From NCBI RefSeq assembly GCF_000003605.2, contig NW_003107094.1, forward strand, positions 313,615-342,284: a stretch of 28,670 nucleotides of DNA, written 5' to 3'. The stretch's first letter is position 1; each line of letters opens with the position of its first letter. The notes beneath the pieces are model-generated. The model saw nothing but the letters and a program-made list of their open reading frames with translations, was not told where the DNA came from and made no database searches. The position numbers were made by a program, and so were the translations under genes. Of this stretch, positions 18,262 to 28,450 are shown in pieces. The stretch is from Saccoglossus kowalevskii. Taxonomy: Eukaryota; Hemichordata; Enteropneusta; Harrimaniidae.

Positions 18262-19810
18262 TGTTACTAAAATGAGCAGGTTCGATTGTAACGATTTACG
18301 GCCGCAGTACTCAACTTGCCAGGGTTCTTGTAGTCTAATACCCTCTAACAAACTGACCCTAAGTTTATACTGACGTTACACGCGGGGCCAATACTACGTG
18401 TCAGCAACAGATTTAGCCACGGATCGGCATTACACCGACGTGTCGTAACACAAAACAACGTTAGGAAAAAGTAAAACAAACATAGCATATTAATTGAAGT
18501 GAAAGAGTATTTCCGATTTATTCTGTTTAATGCGTAGAAAACAAGTTCCGTCGTGTTTCAGTTTAATCTGCGGAGATTTTAATATGATTATAATATGAAC
18601 AACTGTGCTGCAATATACATACTCGAATGCCTATATGTGTATTCCAAGACATTTATTTATGAATCAAACACACGGCGTTTCACCGTTTTTGCTATACAAT
18701 GATTTTAGTCGCGCTGAGTATCCAAAAAATGTCAATTTGCATTATTTAGTTATCATAATTCCGGTATATATAACTTGTAAACCGTGTCAATATTGGTATT
18801 ATTTGTATACAAAGACTCTGTGCAAATCTGGTATGCATTATTTATTTATTTATTTATTTATAAACAAACTGAGAACCTCATTGTTTTTATTAATCATGAA
18901 AACGCCACCAACGTCTATGGTTTGCAAATAAAGTTATCTTTGTCGAGTTGCAATTATTCTTACACTTTGATGTTCGCGCTTCGTTATTTACATTCAATGC
19001 GCTTATTCACATTTATCTGGCAATGAAATAATAAATACACGAGTCTGTATTATTATTTACAAATACTTACTTAAATATAATGGTATTTATTTATAAATAA
19101 CGCATTTTACTGCATAATATGTAAATAATATTACACACTTCTCTGATTATATAGGAAACACAATTGTTTGTATATAAATCCTATAAATATAAATAAAGAA
19201 TATAAAACGTTGATTCCTGGTTTGTAAATATATGCAGTAACAACAATGAATTGATGACGACCATGACTTGTCTCTAACCTAATCAATTAAATCCTTCCGA
19301 GGAATGGTACGTGTTTAAAATATACTAAACATCAACCGACACATAATTTTTATTGTTTTTTTTTTTTAATTTTGTAAGTGTTACTATGTTGTATTTCCTA
19401 CCAAGACCCCACACTGAGATACGGTTTCAACAGAAATTACCATGTGTCGCAAAATTGTCTGAAAAGGGGTCTCATTTGAGGAAAAGTATGTGAAAAGGCG
19501 TCTACAATTTCATCATTCTGTTCTGAAATAATAAATATAATAGTTAAAACCGTATAAATGTCAAAATAGAACAATACATTTCTCGCAAAATTGTCTAAAA
19601 GTGGGTATTTCTTTTACCGTTCTATACCTCTTCCCAAATAAGAACCCCCTCCCCCGGCCACAATACAAGCACACAGCAAAGCAAATATGCGGTGACCTCT
19701 ATATGACCTCGAATCTGTAACAAATGATTTGATTGGCGGAGGGAGAAATTACACTGCCACCGATACTTCCGGCCCGCAACGTCGAGCTTAGATGCTGCTG
19801 ATGGATAGGA
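18262..19810. promoter_or_regulatory. Divergent upstream region between gene B and DNAJC12
   Basis: 1549 bp separate the start codons of two genes pointing away from each other, so promoters and 5' UTRs of both should lie here. GC content rises near each end (about 18290-18440 and 19660-19800), with scattered CpG such as CTTCCGGCCCGCAACGTCGAG just before the DNAJC12 start. The middle is AT-rich, with a (TTTA)n tract at about 18837-18862. Plus-strand frames 18605-18931 and 18784-19026 overlap in two frames and are not supported. I cannot place transcription starts. Confidence 0.5.
18837..18862. repeat. (TTTA)n microsatellite
   Basis: About six copies of ATTT/TTTA in the region between gene B and DNAJC12. 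Confidence 0.9.
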
Positions 19811-19818
19811 ATGGATGA
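19792..19818 (+). promoter_or_regulatory. Upstream ORF overlapping the DNAJC12 start codon
   Basis: ATG at 19792 (and an in-frame ATG at 19801) opens an eight-codon frame that ends with TGA at 19816-19818. It therefore overlaps the DNAJC12 ATG (19811-19813) in another frame. If the transcript starts upstream of 19792, this would lower initiation at the main start or force leaky scanning or reinitiation. Transcription start is not known. Confidence 0.5.
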
Positions 19819-19888
19819 CATTTTCAACTATAAGAGGTCGGATGAAGAAGATTTTTATAACATTTTAGGATGCGATGAGCGTTCAACG
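19811..19888 (+). CDS. DNAJC12: DNAJC12 exon 1: N-terminus and J-domain helix I start
   Basis: 26 codons from ATG 19811: M-D-D-I-F-N-Y, then D-E-E-D-F-Y-N-I-L-G-C-D-E-R-S-T. The start is chosen because human DNAJC12 also begins M-D-x-I-x-N-Y directly before the E-D-x-Y-x-x-L-G-C element. The donor is ACG|GTAAAT, phase 0. Confidence 0.95.
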
Positions 19889-22800
19889 GTAAATGATTTG
19901 GTTTTGTCTTGTAGCACTTGGTCGATGAGAGGAGTTGTGTTGGTTTTCAGTGATCGTCTGCAGTAGCAGCGACAGTGACCGGAGTCACGTCAGGGAATAT
20001 GTTTAAAAATCTGGGACTAGGCACCCCGGAAGTCTAAGTTGATTCTTTATTTTGATTCACAGCCAATTCGCTCTAATTCACATTCGTCCCACGAGTCGAT
20101 TCGTTCCATGACGTATGTGTGAAAGGTGTTGTTGATTTCTACTGAATCGACCGGTCTTTACCGGCGGGACGAATCGATTTGTGGGTGACCACCGAACTCG
20201 TCAGCAGTAGAACTCGGCCAGCGGTAGAACTCGGCCAGCGGTTGAAATCAGCCAGGTTATGTGTTAATGGTTTGTGAATGGGTGTTAATGGTCTGCCAGT
20301 GTGTTTGATTTCAGTGACACATAAGCGCTGTAAAGATGGCGGCAATGTTACACGACCTACATGTTTTGATTATTAACAAAACTAACCTGTAGTATCAAGA
20401 TGCTAAGTTCAAAATTTAAATGGGCAAGTACGATTGCCCGTGAATATTACTAAAACTATGCCATTATAGTTTATTTCAACGTAACATAAAATTATTTTTA
20501 TACCATATTTATCTGGGTAAAAGCCCGGGGGCCAGAATATGGAAAATTGAAAAAAAAATAGGGGTGGGCCTTACCCGAATATCCCCTGTAAAAAAAAAAA
20601 AGAAAATTTGCGAAAAATTGACAACATGCAGATCGAACTGCAGCAGGGAATAGAATGGGAAATTTATAACGAAAATAAATGAACAATATGCAACATTAGA
20701 AGTATAATAAAAATAATCTATTGCTTATAATGTGACAAATAAACCAGAAATAATAAAAATTGGAGGTAATCATTTGAATTAGGATTTCCCCATCAACAAA
20801 CATGACCATTATGCATGAACTCAAAATAAACTAAAATGTCCAGGGTAAAATTATTTCCGGGTTTTGATAAATTTCGGATCAGCAGTCGTACATCAGGGAT
20901 TTTTTTGAACAGGGGCGCAGCGCCCTCATGCCATGGCCATGTGCCCCTTACCCTGGGAAGCAGATTCTCTGATTGACCAGGGATCACATGTGGCCACAGT
21001 CTTCAACTGTGACCTGTCTGATAGTAATTTTGGCTTCAAGGAAGCCATAGAATGCTCCATTTTAACTTAGAATTATCAAAAACTCTGGTAGGGAGAACCC
21101 TATCTCCTCCATTTGGTGGCACCGCTGAATTGCAGAGCTCCCTCTTGCATTTTTTTTCTGGAAAATCCCTTGATACATTGTACAAGATCATCAATAATAG
21201 TTTACCAATTTACACAGTAAAAATTATGAAAGTTAATTGTTGTTGAAATAAAACGTAAATCCCTACAGCTTCATCCTGAAGTTCGTCGATGTCGCAACAC
21301 ACACAAGTTGGATTTAGCACTTTTAATCCACGGATTTCGCTATCTGTCAGCTTGGCACTTTTAGTTCATGTCTAATCACAAAAAAGGAAAATGGGTTCGC
21401 GGCAAAAGACTCTGCTACAATGGCACACAATTTTGTTTACAGTCTTTCAATCATCTGCTTTACTGATTGGCTAAGAATGACATCACTACTAGTGTTTTAC
21501 CATAGGTGTCAAGTCAATATCGCTTTCTTATCAGACTAGGCGTTCATCAACCATGGTGAAAGTTACCATTCAGCAAGTTCCGGTGGTTGGAATGTCTCAC
21601 TATATGGATATCGCAGTGGGCTTGAAATAGAAATTTTTTTTTATCTTCAACAATAGAAGAATAATTTTCATGAAAGAAATGCAATAGCTGTGATGAAAGA
21701 TGGTAAAAATAAGTTGGCAGTCTTTGGCGTGACATTGCAAAATTGCTGGCCCCCAGTTATGGATTCACAAGCTGCTACCAAATATTTTATGAAGCCAAAA
21801 CAATGTGATTTTAACTACTCATCCAGGTACGGGTTGCTACAATATTGCAACATTGATTTCATTGTTGATGACACTAAAGTCTAATGAGTGCAACACTTGC
21901 TTCGTGGCTCTCGATACTGTAAGATTTGCTTGAATTGTTTCTAAGGAAGCACAAACCAAAAGGCCTTTTTCAGGGCTATGACATATTTCAAAAAGAGAAC
22001 TACCGTTTCTGCTTAAAGGAAGTAAACTGTTAATACAACGAACAAAAAATATTTTTTTTTTAGGCATGACCACAATTTCTTTATTGTATCAAAATTGGGG
22101 TGTGGGCGTTTGCCCGGTGTGGGCTCTTACCCAGAAAAATTTGGTATAAAAAAGTGGTTTATTAAATATTTAGTCTTTGAAAACCTTCATGTTCTGATGT
22201 AATGTCTGTATTTTTTTGTAAACTTGCAAAACAGATATGATAATTATTGACCACTTCACACTAGGGCGATTACATCTGGCTGAATTCGGCTATATTTTTC
22301 TGCTGAGTTAGAATCTGGTCAAATTGACTTTGGAATGAATCAACCTGAAGGGCAAATCATTTTAGGACGAATGTGATATGAAAGTTTGTCTATTCGTGCA
22401 TTGAAAGACCAGTTCCTCAAATGATCAATTCATCAAAAGTGTTTAACTACCACTCAAGGCCAAAAAAATAAGTGTTATATGTCGACTGCCCTCATGTCCC
22501 GAAGACGCCGCACCAAAATGATCATTGTCAGTCCCAATTCGGACAGAGTCAGTAAATGGGGACATATGGATTGACCTCATGCGTCCATCCTTGATCGCAA
22601 TCAAACTTCACAGCTGTACTCTCTTACATTCATGTGATTTGTTCTATGTTCTGATTCAAAATGGTCATCGTCTGATTCGCATGGTTCTACTACTTTTATT
22701 ATTTGTAAGAAAATTTTACAAAATTGAACAAGTCATTATTTGAAACTTTTGTATTTATGCAGACTTATCATATGAGTGATTAGCTCTCGGCGTCCGTCGC

Positions 22801-25800
22801 CTGTGTCTATGTTTTATTTTTTCAACTTCTTCGTGAAAACTAATGCCGGGATGTTTTAATACTTGGTGTATATGTACCTTGGGTAGACCTCTTCTAGATT
22901 TGTTCATTTCATGATATCTTCAACTCTCTAATTTGGATGAGTATTTTTGTCATTTTTGGTGAAAAGTAATATTTTTAACTTCTTACTGAAAACAGCAAGT
23001 CCAATTGCTTTGATATTACATATATGGTTACTACATGTGGACTTCTCTCAGATTTGTTCATTTCATGATGATATATTCAATTCTCTAATTTTGATAAATA
23101 TTTTTGTCATTTTTGGTGAACATTTATATTTTCGAATTCTTGTTAAAAACAGCAAGTCCGATTGCTTTGATACTATTTATACCAGGCTGCTTGTTTGATT
23201 TCCTGATCGTTCTACCTGAATCTAGTATATGTTCAGGAAAAATAAAAATAATGAAAAATTAAATAGTATCTCATGTGGTTTTGTATATCTCCAGACGCCA
23301 ATCTATAATCTATAATCTTTTTTTAGCGAGTATTTTTGCCATTTTTGGTAAAAAATGACATCTTCAACTTTTTCTTGAAAACTACAGGCTCAATTATTGA
23401 GCTCTTTTTGAAAACTATTTACCGAATTACTTTGATATGTTATATGTAGGTAACACTCTACTAATTCACAGACAGATCCTTAAACCGGAGTTGATGTATC
23501 CACTCCTTGGGTACTATTAAACATGTGTTGAGACACCACTTAAAATGAAATGTAAACACAGCAAAACCACCAATTATTAATTACATTTTAATTACTACAA
23601 AAATGCATGCATATTGCTATATGGTAGAGGTTGATGAACATTTGAGATAACCACAACCTTTCAACAAAACAAACGTAATTATTAAGTGTGAATCAGGTCC
23701 CCCCCCCAGGCATTTGTATGGAAAATGTTTTTAATTCCTGCAGTTTATGTTAATGAATTCACCGCATCATAACTTTTAATTACCAGTCATTTTTCTGTTT
23801 ATTTTATTTGTAGACTGAACAGATAATTGCAGAGTATAAAGCAAGGGTACTTGCAGTGCATCCTGATAAAAATCCAACCAGTCCAGCTGCAGGTATGTTT
23901 GTTTACACGCTGTGTAGTTTCTTTTGCCTGTTGCATGAAAGAGATGATAATCATTCATTTATTTTACTACTAGAAAAGCAAGTTAATATGGTAATAATGC
24001 AACAAGTTTTTTAGAATACAAATTTACATTGAGTGTGGTGTGTGATTTATAATGAGTGCATATGGTGAATTTCCACATGATTGTTGTGCGTGGTTTATGA
24101 GTGCATATGGTGAGGTTCCACATAATTATTGTGTGCGGTTTATGAGTGCATATAGTGAATTTCCAGATAATGTGTGGTTTGTGAGTGCATATGGTGAATT
24201 TACACATAATGTGTAGTTTGTGAGTGCATATGGTGAATTGCCACATAATGTGTTGTGTGTGGTTTGTGAGTGCATATGGTGAATTCCCACATGATTGTTG
24301 TACGTGGTTTATTAGTACATATGGTGAATTTCCGCATGTGTGGTTTGTGAGTGCATATGGTGAATTTCCACATAATGTGTTGTGTGTGGTTTGTGAGTGC
24401 ATATGGTGAATTTCCACATACTGTGTGGTTTATGAGTGCATATGGTGAATTTCCACATGATTGTTGTGCGTGGTTTATGAGTACATATGGTGAATTTCCG
24501 CATAATGTGTGGTTTGTGAGTGCATATGGTGAATTTCCACAGAATGTGTGTGGTTTGTGAGTGCATATGGTGAATTTCCACATACTGTGTGGTTTGTGAG
24601 TACATATGGTAAATGTTCACATGATTGTTGTGTGGTTTATATTATAATAAGTGCATATGGTGAGTTTCTACATAAAAAAATAAATGTAGAAGTCTGAAAC
24701 AAATTAATAAAGCACTATGTGTGATGTGACGCATACCCAAGATATGGTTCATCTCAGAGTTTGGTCTTACCAGTATTTGTGTGGGGCTTCTTTTTTCACA
24801 GTTGAAAAATTCCATTTACTACAGAAGGCACGTGATGTTTTGACTGACGATGAAAGTCGGAAGTTTTACGATATGTGGAGGAATAGTGGACTTGCAGTAT
24901 CTTATAAACAGTGGATTACAATGAAGAAATCTGTTCGTTTGGTATGTACATCTTACTTTGAATCATAAACAGTGTTTTTATTAAACAGTGGGTAATAATA
25001 AATAATTCTGAATGGAACATAAGGTACTAACTATGGTACTCAACTTAGATATCCATGTTTGGTGATAGACGTTGAAGATCTTGCAACAATCAGACATATA
25101 TGTAAGCAGTAGCATCACAGAACACAGTAGACGCTTGGAAAGGTTTGATTGCAGAAACAGAAAACACAATGCCATACAGGCATTGTAAATGAAGGGGTCC
25201 AGATAAAAATACCCCAATACAAAAACTAATCAGTTTCAGACTCGCACATTAATTCTAAGATGTGTATTGCAGTTTGTGATCATCTTGTATTTCGTATTAC
25301 TTTGAATTTAAATCTTAACCACATTTCGCACATGTTGCATATTCTCATCTTGTGAATCCATGATGGAAACACCTTAGTTTAAATCATGAAATATGACTTG
25401 ACCATCACTTCATCATGCATCGGGGTAAACACTTTCTGGCATACTTGTACTTTCATGTTTGTTTGTTTGTTAACATTACATAAGTTGCTTAATATATCGA
25501 AGCACTAATATGTCCTTATGTTCTGTGAAAGAGTTACTGTTTACAAATATGAATTATAGCCTGAGTTTTTGAATTACCAAATGATATAAAATGACAACAG
25601 ACTCAGTTTATTTTACCTAAAAAGCACTTTTTGAAAGTACATTTTCTGTCTGATTATTTACCATTGGTTGCTGCTTGTCAGAGTTTTTACGAGATGAGTT
25701 ACAACACTGTTGGAAAGGTGAATACACAGGCTAATTACATAATAATACAATTTGTAACAATAAAGCTAATCAACATATCAATGACTCATATTAATTTTTC

Positions 25801-27716
25801 AAGTTCGAACATTGCATTTCTATGGCCAAGTACAGTAAAGTTGCTCTGTTTAAACAACATGGGATAACACTGGAAGGTATTTATGTATGCAGATTGCAGT
25901 AAAATTGCTTGAATTTAGCCTACTTTATGTTCAAAATTACTTTGAGCTGTAGAATGCATTTGTGTCAGAACATTTTTAAAATAAAAAACCCAGGGAAGAC
26001 CAAGTTACAAGATCAAACCACAGAATATTATTTATATTTATTTATTTATTATTAATATCATGTTCGATCAGATTTTTTGAAAATTGGACAGTTGTACGTA
26101 GTAATCAATTTTGTAATTTGAATAGATAAATCTGTCCATGTTAACCAGCTTTAATACATGCTTATACAACTTTTTCAATATTATCAGGGTTGGCTGCTGT
26201 TATTGTGGACTCCCTAAGTTATTGCAGACAAATAAATCTGTACATGTAAATAATTTGTATTCAAATACTGGTAAAAACACAGGATTTTCACTCATTTCAG
26301 TCAATGCACTGGGCAGTGAAGACAAACTCACAACCAATGCTGGAAGACAGAATGCAACCAGAGGGTGCTTCTGTATCCATGGATACCAGTCTGCGGGATG
26401 ATAATGCAAGTCGATCAAATCCTGATAGATTTTCATGGAGTGGACCGTCCAGTGCATTTAGTTCATATCGAGGTATGGCAAATATAATACTATCGGTTTC
26501 TTACATAATCGTATGCAATATTACTTTGCAATGCATGGTGGGTAATTTGTGATGAAGAATCCATTCTGTGGGAGTTCCACACACATCAATCAAACCATTT
26601 CATTTGGCAACACAGAGCACAATGTACACTTGAAAAGGTTTGAAAAAAATAAAGACAAAAAACACACAGACACTACCTGAGATGACTCTCAAAACATTAA
26701 TATTTCTAGAAATGTTTGTCTTATGATTTTTTGATCATCATTAAAAAAGAAAGCTTTGTTGCATATTGTACAAGTTGCAAACCTTTATCTTACAAGTCCT
26801 TGATAGTACATGTATGTATATAATAGCATTAGTTTCTAATTTTAAGGATAAAATAATTTTAGCGTTGTGCATAATACTACATAACAAAATTGGTTAGGTA
26901 CTTTGCAAATAGAGAGAGAGACAGTATTCTACAATTTTTTTTTTAATTTATGCTGTAAATTAAAATAGGCTACCGTAACATTACACCACGAGACTATTAT
27001 CCTGATGTTTAATTTATTTCTCTGTGGAGGATGTTTCTAAAATATAATTCATGGTTTGAAATTAGGCTTAGCCATTGGCAAGAAACACGATTTGTTGTAA
27101 CCAATTCTAATTACTTCCCCTATGGTGAGGAGCGATGGTTTGTCCGAAGCCCAGAGTGAGGATTAATGTCACAAAGCGTTACAACCATTGTGACAGTGGT
27201 GTAGAAATATATTCCTTCTAGAACTAGTGAAACTGTTTGTGTATTCAAAGAATATGAAGATATTTTATGATCAAAATTATATCAAATATGATGGCTCTTC
27301 AAGTTTTTTTGTTATACATGTAATTAATTTACTGGTTCATAAGTCAATAGCTGGAATTTTTCTTTAGGTGGCATGGGGATGTCAATGTGTTAGTTATGCT
27401 GCTTTGCTTTAATCACATTTGAAATGCATAAATTTAATACCATAGTTTCTTTCTTAACTTATTTTTCACAAAATTGAAATCACATTTGAAAATGACAATT
27501 TTTTGATCATCTGTGCATTGGTCTCCTACAACTTCATTCACCATTATTTTGGTCTAATTTACTGCACATTTATTGTTGGTAATTTGCATGTGTGTGTGTC
27601 ACTATTATAATATTTCAGAATGTTTTTGTTTGTCTGTAGGTACTTCTGGTGTAGAACACTGGAACAATGAACCACCGAGTGAAACACTGCGGAAATTCCG
27701 AAATTATGAAATCTGA
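19811..27716 (+). CDS. DNAJC12: DNAJC12: J-domain co-chaperone, complete, five exons
   Basis: DNAJC12 is a cytosolic type-C J-protein that partners HSC70 and, in mammals, supports folding of the aromatic amino acid hydroxylases (phenylalanine, tyrosine and tryptophan hydroxylase). Exons 19811-19888, 23814-23892, 24802-24941, 26301-26472 and 27640-27716 join in phases 0, 1, 0, 1 to give 181 residues (human 198). The J domain covers about residues 13-80: D-F-Y-N-I-L-G-C at the start, the catalytic H-P-D in V-H-P-D-K-N (about 42-44), then K-A-R-D-V-L-T-D and S-R-K-F-Y-D-M-W. S-M-H-W follows, and the C-terminus is L-R-K-F-R-N-Y-E-I, the family's hallmark tail. The middle (about 105-155) is Ser/Asp-rich and poorly conserved. 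This is the best-supported gene in the window. Confidence 0.96.
20203..20251. repeat. 17-bp direct repeat 'GTAGAACTCGGCCAGCG'
   Basis: Two exact tandem copies (about 20206-20240) with a third degenerate neighbour on each side (CAGCAGTAGAACTCG; GTTGAAATCAGCCAG). It is a small GC-rich array just inside DNAJC12 intron 1. Confidence 0.7.
20501..22146. mobile_element. 1646-bp TIR element with TA target duplication (Tc1/mariner/pogo-like, non-autonomous)
   Basis: The left end TACCATATTTATCTGGGTAA matches the complement of the right end (TTACCCAGAAAAATTTGGTA) with three mismatches over 20 bp, and similarity continues into GAGCCC/AAGCCC. Each end is flanked by TA (20499-20500, 22147-22148), as for Tc1/mariner-superfamily elements. 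The interior frames (20498-20686 minus, 21052-21246 plus, 21690-21884 plus) are short and I see no D,D,D/E transposase, so it is a defective derivative. The superfamily is inferred from the TA flanks and TIR style only. Confidence 0.7.
22755..23455. mobile_element. TIR element with internal ~155-bp tandem repeats, copy 2 (inverted relative to copy 1)
   Basis: The reverse complement of this segment matches 1575-2065. Shared blocks are TCATATGAGTGATT at one end, GATTTGTTCATTTCATGAT, 'TTTTTGTCATTTTTGGTGAA', 'AACAGCAAGTCC(A/G)ATTGCTTTGATA' and GGCTGCTTGTTTGATT. Units repeat at about 22825, 22980 and 23137, with degenerate ones near 23370 and 23407. The TIR seen in copy 1 is degraded here (TAGCTCTCGG). 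Confidence 0.6.
23814..23892 (+). CDS. DNAJC12: DNAJC12 exon 2: J-domain helix II and HPD loop
   Basis: The acceptor is TTTATTTGTAG and the donor is G|GTATGT. It encodes T-E-Q-I-I-A-E-Y-K-A-R-V-L-A-V-H-P-D-K-N and on to P-A-A, with the HPD tripeptide needed for stimulating Hsp70 ATPase. Phase 0 in, 1 out. Confidence 0.96.
23893..24801 (+). other. Intron 2 of DNAJC12
   Basis: A 909-bp phase-1 intron, two thirds of it a minisatellite (24054-24672). The rest is unremarkable. Confidence 0.8.
24054..24672. repeat. Minisatellite, ~15 copies of a 36-47-bp unit, in DNAJC12 intron 2
   Basis: The core 'GTGAGTGCATATGGTGAATT' followed by 'TCCACATAATGTGTGGTTT' recurs about 15 times (GCATATGG near 24058, 24103, 24186, 24225, 24270, 24351, 24398, 24436, 24519, 24560, 24653 and variants between). 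Longer units carry an extra TTGTTGTGCG or TTGTGTG. The array creates open frames on both strands (23983-24620 minus, 24224-24560 plus) with I-C-T-H-K-P-H-like periodic peptides; these are repeat artefacts. Confidence 0.95.
24802..24941 (+). CDS. DNAJC12: DNAJC12 exon 3: J-domain helices III-IV and W-rich segment
   Basis: The acceptor is TTTTTTCACAG and the donor is TTG|GTATGT. It encodes V(split)-E-K-F-H-L-L-Q-K-A-R-D-V-L-T-D, then F-Y-D-M-W-R-N-S-G, and Y-K-Q-W-I-T-M-K-K-S-V-R. The second part (x-x-x-Q-W-x-x-x-x-x-S-V) matches the DNAJC12-specific extension after the J domain, not a generic J protein. Confidence 0.95.
24942..26300 (+). other. Intron 3 of DNAJC12
   Basis: A 1359-bp phase-0 intron. 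It is AT-rich with a (TTTA)n tract near 26031-26052. I see nothing else. Confidence 0.8.
26301..26472 (+). CDS. DNAJC12: DNAJC12 exon 4: SMHW motif and variable linker
   Basis: The acceptor is CTCATTTCAG and the donor is G|GTATGG; phase 0 in, 1 out. It begins S-M-H-W-A-V-K, equal to the conserved S-M-H-W of human DNAJC12, then P-M-L-E-D. A Ser/Asp-rich low-complexity stretch and R-F-S-W-S follow. The linker is shorter than the charged Lys/Glu region in human, accounting for most of the length difference. Confidence 0.93.
26473..27639 (+). other. Intron 4 of DNAJC12
   Basis: A 1167-bp phase-1 intron, AT-rich, without a recognisable element or open frame of note. Confidence 0.8.
27640..27716 (+). 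CDS. DNAJC12: DNAJC12 exon 5: conserved C-terminal tail
   Basis: The acceptor is TTTGTCTGTAG; a split Gly leads into 24 codons ending E-P-P-S-E-T-L-R-K-F-R-N-Y-E-I and TGA at 27714-27716. The K-F-R-N-Y-E-I end is identical to the human protein, indicating strong constraint on the C-terminus. Confidence 0.96.
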
Positions 27717-27787
27717 GTGAGAAAGTTGCTCTTTGCCCTTCTACAATAATTATGTGTCTTCTGCAACTGTTAATTTTGCATGCCTAT

Positions 27788-27984
27788 CACCCTGGGCAAA
27801 TTCTTGTGCCGTATCCTGGTTTGCCTCTAGAGGGCAGTCATCAGCTAAAAATAATACCCTGTGCAAAGTCTTGTTTTATCCTGGTTTGTTTCTAGAACAG
27901 TCATCAGTTAAAAAAATATTACCAAGCTATTTCTTGTGTTGTATCCTGGTTTCCCTCTAGAGGGCAGTCGTCAAAAAAAAATTA
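27788..27984. repeat. Three ~60-66-bp tandem units in the DNAJC12 3' UTR
   Basis: Each unit reads roughly 'ACCCTGGGCAAATTCTTGTG', 'TATCCTGGTTTGCCTCTAGA', then GGGCAGTCATCAG and an A-rich spacer, at about 27790, 27857 and 27921. Units 1 and 3 contain the palindrome CCTCTAGAGG; unit 2 has lost it. Confidence 0.8.
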
Positions 27985-28397
27985 ATTGTCACCAGTTGTG
28001 ATGTGTATACATGTTATTTATTGTTGTCTTCCCATTTTAATAATTCAGTAAGTTCATGAACTCAAAGTGATCAGATTCGTGGAGAGCTGCATTATGCTTT
28101 ACACTTTATGACATGACTACTTTTTTTGAAATTTAAACATACGTCTCAAATACAGCGTTTTCATCTCCAAAGTCAAAGACGACCGCACCAAACTATTCAT
28201 GCGATTCGTCATTCGCTACTGTTGTCAAATAATCTTGATATCTGCCAGCCCGGTTGTTTTAATAATTGATATATGTATGAAGGAACAGATAACATGTAAA
28301 TACACTAGATGAGAGCTTAGGAATGATGCAATTTATGTACATGATTACGAAGAACCATGTATGCGCTTGTGTAAATGACAGGTGTATCCATGGACAA

Positions 28398-28403
28398 AAT
28401 AAA
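28398..28403 (+). terminator. Candidate polyadenylation signal AATAAA
   Basis: A canonical hexamer 682 bp after the DNAJC12 stop. A second one lies at 28429-28434. A T-rich region follows near 28471-28492. The choice between them is undecided. Confidence 0.45.
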
Positions 28404-28450
28404 TCATAGTTTTAATGACAAAGCATGTAATAAATGAATTCTATTAGAGA

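Larger units (their letters stand above)
19889..23813 (+). other. Intron 1 of DNAJC12, repeat-rich
   Basis: A 3925-bp phase-0 intron. It holds a short 17-bp direct repeat (about 20203-20251), a 1646-bp TIR element (20501-22146) and a copy of the tandem-repeat element (about 22755-23455). I found no additional exon. Open frames at 20139-20345, 22525-22743 and 22947-23198 are unsupported or repeat-derived. Confidence 0.75.
27717..28450 (+). other. Probable 3' UTR of DNAJC12
   Basis: No further coding exon follows the stop codon. AATAAA hexamers at 28398-28403 and 28429-28434 are plausible polyadenylation signals, suggesting a 3' UTR of about 0.7 kb. The frame at 27733-27960 is within the tandem repeat in this UTR. 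Confidence 0.5.

Noticed and set aside
21541-21884. Possible transposase fragments in the 1.65-kb TIR element
   Set aside because: The peptides are short, interrupted by stops, and I could not see a DDE/D triad or a DNA-binding domain.
23983-24620. Three long overlapping minus-strand frames and two plus-strand frames with periodic peptides
   Set aside because: All are products of the intron 2 minisatellite, with the same short unit read in different frames.
24717-24801. Extension of DNAJC12 exon 3 upstream to an ATG at 24717
   Set aside because: This part is not similar to DNAJC12; TTTTTTCACAG gives a correct acceptor and phase at 24802.
26138-26552. Overlapping frames around DNAJC12 exon 4 on both strands
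   Set aside because: Only the segment 26301-26472 in one plus frame fits splice sites and DNAJC12 similarity; the others are shadows or read into introns.
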